DNA of 64,000 nt from NCBI GenBank assembly GCA_009469675.1, contig SSSZ01000046.1, positions 1-64,000 on the forward strand, given 5' to 3'. The translations under genes and the position numbers were made by a program. Shown here piece by piece: positions 56,081-64,000 of the stretch; within the stretch, counting starts at the first letter, position 1, and the number at the start of each line of letters is the position of its first letter. The notes under the pieces are model-generated. The model was not told the origin of the DNA and searched no databases. It saw only the letters and a program-made list of their open reading frames with translations. Source of the DNA: Azonexaceae bacterium. GTDB lineage: Bacteria; Pseudomonadota; Gammaproteobacteria; Burkholderiales; Rhodocyclaceae.

Positions 56081-56703
56081 GGGCTGCCGGCGGCGAAGTC
56101 GAGGGCGTCGTCGAGACGGTCGTTGCCCCAGAACATTTCGTCGCCGACGAAGAACATCGGCGCTCCGAAGATACCGCGGGCCTGGGCCGCCTCGGTCTGC
56201 TCCCGCAGGCGCAGCTTGTTCGCTTCGCTCTGGGCCTCGGCGACGACGGCGTCGGCGGGCAGGCCGAGCTGGCGCAAGACGTCCTTGACCGCCGCTTCCG
56301 AACCGATGTCCTGGTCGAGAGCGAAGTTGAGCCGCATGATGCGTTGGCAGAATTCGTTCATCCAGGGTTTTTCCGCCCCCACCAGGGCGACCCGCAGGGC
56401 GAGGACGGCGGTGCGGGGAAAGACGCTGGGCTGCCGCCAGATCAGGCCGTATTTGCGGCACAGCCGCGCCATGTCCCGCCAGACGTAGTCGCCCTTGGCC
56501 TTCTGCAGGACGAAGGGCGAAGTTTCCCAGCCGAAGCTGCGGAAGATGGGGCCAAGGAGAAACGGCTTCCAGACGACCTTGACGCCGCGCCGGGCGGCCT
56601 CGTCCTCGATACGCATGACGCTCAGGTAGCTGTAGTTGCTGCCGAACTCAAACCAGAATTCGATGGTCTTGGCCGGCGCACCGGCGGTAGGGATTGGGCT
56701 CAT
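56077..56703 (-). CDS. 2-hydroxychromene-2-carboxylate isomerase-like DsbA-family protein
   Basis: A 208-residue GST-kappa/DsbA-fold protein matching 2-hydroxychromene-2-carboxylate isomerases: IEFWFEFGSNYSYLSVMRIE (active-site Ser/Asn instead of a CXXC), VVWKPFLLGPIFRSFGWETSPF, and GIFGAPMFFVGDEMFWGNDRL. HCCA isomerase acts in naphthalene-type degradation with glutathione, but many homologues have other substrates. The start at 56703 has GGAG upstream. It follows the CmcJ/NvfI-like gene by 26 bases. Confidence 0.85.
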   Translation of the reverse strand: MSPIPTAGAPAKTIEFWFEFGSNYSYLSVMRIEDEAARRGVKVVWKPFLLGPIFRSFGWETSPFVLQKAKGDYVWRDMARLCRKYGLIWRQPSVFPRTAVLALRVALVGAEKPWMNEFCQRIMRLNFALDQDIGSEAAVKDVLRQLGLPADAVVAEAQSEANKLRLREQTEAAQARGIFGAPMFFVGDEMFWGNDRLDDALDFAAGSP

Positions 56704-56729
56704 GGGAACTCCGGGAAACGGGTGGTCGG

Positions 56730-57617
56730 TCAAGGGAAAAGCACCAGGCAGCGCACTTCGATACTCTGCCGCAGCGGCGCGTCGGGGGGCGTCCGGGGGT
56801 GGTCGAAGGCGGCGTGCAGGGTGAACCGCGAGACGCCCCCGGCCTGGGAGTCGTATTGCTTGAACACCAGGGCCTCGTGGCGATCCATGGCAGAAAAATA
56901 GGCCCAGCGATGGCGGGGCGAATGGTGGGCGAGGTAGATTTCGCCCCGCCGGTCGGCGTAGCGGATTTCGCTCGCGATCAATTCGCTCGCCAGGACGCTC
57001 CGGGCATCGCACACCGCGAGGGGCGTATCGAGAACCGGCCCGGCGATGGAGCGCCAGATGTTGACGATGGCGTAGCGCCCGACGCCGACCGCCGCATCGC
57101 CGAGAACCAGGTCCAGACGCTTGCGGCCCGACGCCTCGGAATAATCGTTATGCACCCGCCCCACCGCCGCCGGCTTGGCGCCATCGCCGGAACGGCCGAA
57201 ACCCAGGGCCGGCCGGCCGGCTTCGCGCTGCCGCACTTGGTGGTCGAAAACCACGGCCCGGCTGCCGCCGGTGGCGGTGCAGGCGAGTTCGGCGGCTTCC
57301 GGATAGTAGACCCGGGCCACCTCGTCGTCGTCGCGAAAATCCCGGACCCGGCTCGGGGCCTGCCACAACTCGAAACCTTCGGCTTCCAGAGCGGGTTTGG
57401 CGGCAAAGGCCCGGGCGTCGGCAATGGCCATGGGGGCCATGACAAAGTCGCAATTCTGCTTATCCACGCCGGGGGGCGGGTCGTACATGTAGGTGTAGGG
57501 GCGTTCGGCGCCAGGAATCAGGTAGCCCATACCGGCGACCACGGACGGCTCGGCGGCGACGGCGGGAAAGGGCGGCGTGGAGCCGGCCCGGGATTGGTGA
57601 ACAGCAGCGATTGACAT
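56730..57617 (-). CDS. CmcJ/NvfI-like putative oxidoreductase
   Basis: A 295-residue protein of the family that includes CmcJ of cephamycin and fungal NvfI-like 2-oxoglutarate enzymes. Typical blocks are AVVFDHQVRQREAG, HNDYSEASG, IVNIWRSIAGPVLDTPLAVCDA, YLAHHSPRHRWAYFSAMDRHEALVF, FKQYDSQAGG and LRQSIEVRCLV. It probably hydroxylates or desaturates a small molecule using Fe(II); the His/Asp triad is not assigned with certainty. It heads an operon with an HCCA-isomerase-like protein and a thioesterase. Confidence 0.8.
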   Translation of the reverse strand: MSIAAVHQSRAGSTPPFPAVAAEPSVVAGMGYLIPGAERPYTYMYDPPPGVDKQNCDFVMAPMAIADARAFAAKPALEAEGFELWQAPSRVRDFRDDDEVARVYYPEAAELACTATGGSRAVVFDHQVRQREAGRPALGFGRSGDGAKPAAVGRVHNDYSEASGRKRLDLVLGDAAVGVGRYAIVNIWRSIAGPVLDTPLAVCDARSVLASELIASEIRYADRRGEIYLAHHSPRHRWAYFSAMDRHEALVFKQYDSQAGGVSRFTLHAAFDHPRTPPDAPLRQSIEVRCLVLFP

Positions 57618-57786
57618 GTTTCCTCCGGCACAGGTTATGAATGCGCCCCACGCATGCCAGGATCCAGGGAAAGCGACCCGGAAAACCTAGGTTTTGCGTT
57701 GCGACGTCTCCATTTAAATCGCCTTGTGAAAACCGTTCAAACGAATTATGTGAGTGCAACCCATGCAAAAAATGCATGCATGAGCC

Positions 57787-58704
57787 TCACCCCGGGGGTT
57801 CGCCGGCCAGGGCCTCGGCACGGATCCAGTCCGCCACCTGGCGGACCTCGTCGCGCCTTTCGCCGCCCGCCGTCACCAGCCAGTAGGCCTGCTCGTCCGG
57901 CAATTGGCGTTGCTTGTTTCCCAGCACCTGGAGCCGCCCATCGGCGAGCAGGGGGCCGAGGAGTTCGAGCCGGCCCAGGGCCACCCCCTGGCCGGCCACG
58001 GCGGCCTGGATGACCTGGTCGTAATGATTGAAGCGCAACACGGCGCGAGGCTTCAAACCGCTCCAGCCCAGGCTGCCCAGCCATTCGCTCCACTGCAGCC
58101 AGGGCCGGCGGGGATCGTCGTATTCGACCAGGCACTGGCGGGACAGGGCCTCGGGCGAAGCCAGGAGGTCGTTGCCCAGGGCGGGATGGGCCACCGGCGC
58201 CAGGACGACGCCGAACAGGCGCTCGGCGCCGGCCGGTGCGGCGGCCTGGTCGCAATAGCGGATGGCCAGGTCGACGCCTTCGCCCTTCAAGTCGAGGATG
58301 CGGTTGTTGGCCGCCACCCGCACGTCGATTCCCGGGTGCCGCTGCTGAAACTGGCCGAGCCTCGGGATGAGCCAGAGGGCGGCGACGCCGATGCTGGCGG
58401 TCACCGTGACCGGGCGCCGCCCCCGGGCCACGGCAAGGCTGCCGACCACGTCCTGGAGCTGCTGCACGGCGCCGTCGGCGCTGCGGAACAGGCGCTCGCC
58501 CTCGGGGGTGAAGCTCAGGCTGCGGTGTCCGCGGACCAGGAGCTTGACGCCGAGCGCCTCTTCCAGGGTCTGGATCTGGCGGCTCACCGCCGACTGGGTG
58601 AGGCAGAGGTCGTCGGCGGCCTGGGTGATGCTGAGGCGGCGGCCGACGGCGACGAAGCCCCGGAGAAGATCGAGGGAGGGCAGGCGGACAAGACCGATAG
58701 ACAT
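57787..58704 (-). CDS. LysR-type transcription regulator (GcvA-like)
   Basis: A 305-residue LTTR: N-terminal winged helix (LDLLRGFVAVGRRLSITQAADDLCLTQSAVSRQIQTLEEALG) and a substrate-binding domain (about 95-295) of the GcvA subgroup. It lies upstream of the CmcJ/NvfI operon on the same strand (169-base gap) and divergent from the MFS gene (134-base gap), so it could control either or both. The inducer is unknown. Confidence 0.9.
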   Translation of the reverse strand: MSIGLVRLPSLDLLRGFVAVGRRLSITQAADDLCLTQSAVSRQIQTLEEALGVKLLVRGHRSLSFTPEGERLFRSADGAVQQLQDVVGSLAVARGRRPVTVTASIGVAALWLIPRLGQFQQRHPGIDVRVAANNRILDLKGEGVDLAIRYCDQAAAPAGAERLFGVVLAPVAHPALGNDLLASPEALSRQCLVEYDDPRRPWLQWSEWLGSLGWSGLKPRAVLRFNHYDQVIQAAVAGQGVALGRLELLGPLLADGRLQVLGNKQRQLPDEQAYWLVTAGGERRDEVRQVADWIRAEALAGEPPG

Positions 58705-58838
58705 GCAAATTCCTCATGAAAGAAGGAATAAAGATCGTTTGAAAAGGCCAGGCCGGACAAGTTTAATCGGGTTGCAGAAAAAACTCCCGACGGGCTGTCG
58801 ATTGCCCACCGGGAATGTGTAACCCCCAGGAGAACGCC

Positions 58839-60053
58839 ATGAAAATCCGCCAGTTCTGGCTCCACCCCGTCGCCCTCGTCCTCGCCGGCGGCACCATCAT
58901 GGGGCTGGCCTTGGGCATCCGCCACGTCCAGGGCCTCTTTCTCGTACCCATCACCGGCGACCACGGCTGGACCCGGGAAACCTTCGCCTTCGCCATCGCC
59001 GTCCAGAACCTGGTGTGGGGCATCGCCCAGCCCTTCACCGGCATGATCGCCGACCGCTTCGGCTCGGTACGGGTCATCGTCGCGGGTATCGCCTTCTACG
59101 CCCTCGGCCTCGTCCTCATGGCCCAAGCGGCGACGCCCCTGGCCTTTACGCTGAGCGCCGGAATCTGCATCGGCATCGCCCTTTCGGGAACGGCCTTCGG
59201 CGCCATCTACGGCGCCTTGAGCCGCATCGTCCCGCCCGCCCGGCGCAGCTGGGCCCTCGGCCTGGCCGGCGCGGTAGGCGGGGTCGGGCAGTTCGCCATG
59301 GTGCCGCTGGCCCAGGGGCTGCTCAGCACCATCGGCTGGTTCGCCACCCTCATCGTCCTGGGCGGTGCCGTCGCCGCCCTCCTCCCCCTCGCCCTGCCCC
59401 TGCGGGACCGCCAGGCCCCGGTCGCCGTCGCGGCCAGCCAGCAGACCCTGCGCCACGCCCTGGGCGAAGCCTTCTCCCATCGAGGCTTCTGGCTCCTGAC
59501 CGCGGGTTTCCTCACCTGCGGCTTCCAGTTGGCCTTCATCGCCTCGCACCTGCCGGCCTACCTGCTCGACCACGGCCTTGCCGCCAACCACGGCATGGCC
59601 AGCCTGGCCATCATCGCCCTGACCAATATTTTTGGCACCTACCTGTGCGGCCACCTGGGCGGCCTGTTCCGGCGCAAGTATCTGCTGGCTGGCATCTACC
59701 TGGCGCGGTCGGGGGCCATGGCGCTGTTTTTCCTCTTACCGGTGACGCCCCTTAGCGTTTACGCCTTTTCAGCGGCCATGGGGCTGGTCTGGCTGGGTAC
59801 CGTGCCCCTCACCACTGGACTGGTTTCCCAGGTTTTCGGGGTGCGCTACGTCTCCACCCTCTTCGGTTTCGTCTTCTTCGGCCACCAGGTCGGTTCCTTC
59901 CTCGGCGTCTGGCTGGGGGGCTACATCTTCGACGCCACCCGTTCCTACGACCTCATGTGGACCCTGGGCGTCGGCCTCGGCGTCCTCGCCGCCGCCCTGC
60001 ACTGGCCCATCGACGATCGGGAACTCGCCCGCCCGGGGCTGGCCGCGGCCTGA
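58839..60053 (+). CDS. MFS transporter
   Basis: A 404-residue major facilitator protein with about twelve hydrophobic helices. The start at 58839 (MKIRQFWLHPVALVLAGG) follows an AGGAGAA site and is preferred over one eight codons upstream. Motif-A-like GMIADRFGSVRV follows helix two. The substrate is unassigned; divergence from the LysR gene suggests co-control with the neighbouring putative catabolic genes. Confidence 0.88.
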   Translation: MKIRQFWLHPVALVLAGGTIMGLALGIRHVQGLFLVPITGDHGWTRETFAFAIAVQNLVWGIAQPFTGMIADRFGSVRVIVAGIAFYALGLVLMAQAATPLAFTLSAGICIGIALSGTAFGAIYGALSRIVPPARRSWALGLAGAVGGVGQFAMVPLAQGLLSTIGWFATLIVLGGAVAALLPLALPLRDRQAPVAVAASQQTLRHALGEAFSHRGFWLLTAGFLTCGFQLAFIASHLPAYLLDHGLAANHGMASLAIIALTNIFGTYLCGHLGGLFRRKYLLAGIYLARSGAMALFFLLPVTPLSVYAFSAAMGLVWLGTVPLTTGLVSQVFGVRYVSTLFGFVFFGHQVGSFLGVWLGGYIFDATRSYDLMWTLGVGLGVLAAALHWPIDDRELARPGLAAA

Positions 60054-60095
60054 GGGCGGAGCGCGGCGGGGCGGCCCGCCGCGCTCCGCCGCCGA

Positions 60096-61366
60096 TCAGC
60101 AGCCGATGACCTTGAACTCGACCCGCCGGTCCAGGGCGTCGGAGGCGTCGTCCCGGCCGTTGCCGACCAGGGTTTCGCGGGAGCCGACGCCGTTGGCGAT
60201 GGTGCGTTTGCCCAGCCCCGGCGCGTATTGGTCGAGGCGGGTCTTGACGAATTCGGCCCGCAGGAGGGAAAGGCGCTCGTTCATCGGCTCGGGGCCGGTG
60301 GCGCTGCTGTGGCCGGTGATCTCCAGGCAGGAACTCTTGCTGGCGGCCCGGGTGGCAAGCTGCGACAGCCAGATGGGATAGGGTTCGGTCAGCTTGCGGT
60401 CGGCGAGGAAGGCGGTGGTGCCGGGGCGGAACAGGAATTTGACCCCGACCCGCTTGTTGTCCAGGCCGAAATCGACGAGCTGCCCGAAGGCGCTGGTGGC
60501 GGCTTCCTTCCTGCCGAGCTTCCAGTTGGCGAGGTAGATGCCGGAAAAGACCCGGAACTGGTTGCCGAAGGGCACCCGCAGGGCGCTTTCGTAGAGATTG
60601 AGCGCCTCGGCGTACTTGCCGGCAGCGTAGGCATCGATCGCCTCGCTAATCATCGAGGCGGCGAGGATGCGATCGACGTAGAGTGGATTGATCGGATCAC
60701 CCGCCTTGGTGCCCTGGCAGGTGCGGATGTAGCCGAGGGTCGAGGGGTCTTCGGTCCACGCCGGGCTGTCCTGGAAGAAAGGGGTCGGCGTGATATCGAC
60801 GGCGCCCGTCTGGGCGAAGGCCAGGCCCTTGCTCACCAGCTTGCCCGACTTGAGATCGGCCAGGGCCAGGCAGATGCGGTAGGCCTCCCGCGGCCCCACC
60901 GTCTTTCTTTCCTTGTTCACGCCGGTGAAGGTGCCGACCAGCACCAGGGGCGACTTGGCGACGTTGGCGGCGGTAAAGGGCAGCACCTCGTACTGGGGAT
61001 ATTTTTCCTTGATGAGCTTGACGATGCGCTCCCCCATGGCCTGGGTGGCCTTGGACTGGGCACCGGTCATGCCGTCGATGAGGGGGTCGATGACCACCGT
61101 GTAGCGCGGCGGCGCTCCCTCGGCGGGGGGCAGTTGGGCCTTGCTCAACAGGTTGTTGGCGGCGCTCAGCACCGCGTCTTCATAGGGCAGGGTCGGCGGC
61201 GGGGCGGCCGGCGCCGCCGCGGCGGCGGCTTCCGGTTTGGCCGGCGACGGGGCAGCCGTGGATTTCTGCTCGGGCGTGCCGCTGCAGGCGGCGATCAGGC
61301 CGGCCGCGACCAGGGCGGTCAGGCGGAAGAGACGAGGCAGCGGGAGAAGCGGGGTGTCCATGCTTT

Positions 61367-61370
<4 letters not shown>
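60096..61370 (-). CDS. OmpA-family peptidoglycan-binding lipoprotein
   Basis: A 424-residue lipoprotein (lipobox LIAAC at about residue 29), an Ala/Pro linker, a central domain with PRYTVVIDPLIDGMTGAQSKAT resembling TolB/OmpA-associated regions and helical repeats, and a C-terminal OmpA domain (CLEITGHSSATGPEPMNERLS, and RTIANGVGSRETLVG, GRDDASDALDRRVEFKVIGC) that binds peptidoglycan. Its ATG overlaps the kinase stop (ATGA, 61367-61370), so they are made together. It may be a target or partner of the kinase. Confidence 0.85.
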
Positions 61371-63208
<1,838 letters not shown>

Positions 63209-63561
63209 CGCCCCGTCCCGCCGCCGCCCGTCGGCAACCCGGCCCGGTCGGCCCCTGCCGCCCGGCCCCTATCAGCTTGATTCATGACGCCCCCCGGAAA
63301 GCGCAATCCCTCGCTTATCCTGGAAGTATCTTGGGTTCTCCGCCGGCGGTCAAACAGGCGGCGCTTCGGCAGTCGCTCCCGGCGCCGGCCGGGCAACGGG
63401 AAAGCCGCCCCGGCGGAAAAGGCCGGAGGGCAGGCGGCCGGGTCAGACCCCTTGGCCCGGCAGCGCCGGCAGTGCGACAATCGACGGCAACCCCGCGGCG
63501 GCAGGCGGTACCGCCGCCATTCCCTTCTGTTTCGCCGGCTTTTCGGCGCCTCGACCCGACC
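63209..63561. other. 353-base gap between the kinase and acpH genes
   Basis: This gap would hold the divergent promoters of the kinase operon and the acpH-like gene. No clear -35/-10 pair, RNA gene or repeat was seen. Frames crossing it look like composition shadows. Confidence 0.5.
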
Positions 63562-64000
63562 ATGAACTACCTGGCCCACAGCCTTCTCGCCGGCGACGAC
63601 CCTGCCCTGGTGGTCGGCGGCGTCGTCGGCGACTGGATCAAGGGGCCGCTGCCCGGACCCCTGCCGCCCGACCTCGCCCGGGGCGTCGCCCTGCACCGCG
63701 CCATCGACGCCTTCGCCGAAGGCCACCCTGCCTTTCGCCGCAGCCGCAACCGCGTGTCGCCGGCCCGCCGCCGCTACGCCGGCGTCCTGGTGGACATCTT
63801 CTACGACCACCTGCTTGCCCGGGATTGGGCGCAGTTCCATGACGCGCCGCTGGCCGCCTACTGTGCCGGAGTCTATCGCCAGGTCGCCGGCCGCCTCGAC
63901 GCCCTGCCCCCGCCGGCCCGGCCGCCCCTCGCCCTGATGGCCCGGGAGGATTGGCTGCAAAGCTACGCCGAGCTGGAAGGCATCGCCGACGTCCTGCGGC
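63562..64000 (+). CDS. acpH: acyl carrier protein phosphodiesterase (AcpH, DUF479), cut by window edge
   Basis: The first 146 residues of an AcpH-like protein; the stop lies beyond the window. It starts MNYLAHSLLAGDDPALVVGG and contains VVGDWIKGPL, GVALHRAIDAFAEGHPAFRRSRN and YAGVLVDIFYDHLLARDW, the HD-like motifs of the family, which removes 4'-phosphopantetheine from ACP. The start ATG at 63562 fits the family N-terminus. Confidence 0.9.
   Translation, partial: MNYLAHSLLAGDDPALVVGGVVGDWIKGPLPGPLPPDLARGVALHRAIDAFAEGHPAFRRSRNRVSPARRRYAGVLVDIFYDHLLARDWAQFHDAPLAAYCAGVYRQVAGRLDALPPPARPPLALMAREDWLQSYAELEGIADVLR

Overview
The window reads as a GC-rich betaproteobacterial chromosome, most likely of the order Rhodocyclales. 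This rests on the compact TCA-cycle block (sdhCDABE, gltA, odhA, odhB, lpd in one orientation, with mdh divergent across a GntR regulator), the PEP-CTERM proteins with PrsT, the minCDE operon, and the mixture of denitrifier-type nitrosative-stress genes. The taxonomic call is inference from gene content and order. No rRNA, tRNA, insertion sequence, prophage or CRISPR array was seen.

Layout. 1-1570: the left edge cuts a bufferin/HvfA-type RiPP locus (MNIO/DUF692 enzyme, Cys-repeat precursor, zinc-finger anti-sigma factor) facing a divergent ECF sigma factor. 1696-6200: a glycine-zipper protein, the sulfhydrylase MetY, and on the minus strand zapE, a NolW/secretin-N-domain protein and a small membrane protein. 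6319-18985: the TCA block; a perfect 16-bp palindrome lies between gntR and mdh, and its half-site recurs upstream of the distant acnB. 19066-24468: a CZB domain fused to a degenerate hemerythrin, a winged-helix regulator, an RcnB-like secreted protein, a CitE-like lyase, TruC, a CBS protein and a dienoyl-CoA isomerase with a coupled 23-residue membrane peptide. 24666-28432: PrsT and a PEP-CTERM protein behind a textbook sigma-54 promoter. 28522-32174: an ankyrin protein, then cytochrome P460, a Cys-rich MarR regulator and NnrS, which look like a nitrosative-stress module. 32161-41534: assorted housekeeping and accessory genes including a methylmalonyl-CoA decarboxylase homologue, a second PEP-CTERM protein, RlmF, AcnB, a nucleotide pyrophosphatase-like protein and endonuclease V.

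41976-45455 is the most unusual locus: an acetolactate-synthase-like ThDP enzyme in one tight operon with two different citrate-synthase-fold proteins, both of which appear to lack the canonical catalytic His/His/Asp residues. 45629-52928 is a separate operon of a TonB-dependent receptor, an orphan periplasmic substrate-binding protein and a 1358-residue hybrid kinase with GGDEF and EAL domains. 53073-54993 is minCDE. 55256-60053 holds a YkgJ protein, a thioesterase, an HCCA-isomerase-like DsbA-family protein, a CmcJ/NvfI-like oxidoreductase, and a LysR regulator divergent from an MFS transporter. 60096-63208 is a translationally coupled Ser/Thr kinase and OmpA-like lipoprotein, and the right edge cuts an AcpH-like gene.

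All assignments come from reading translations and motifs; no database search was run.
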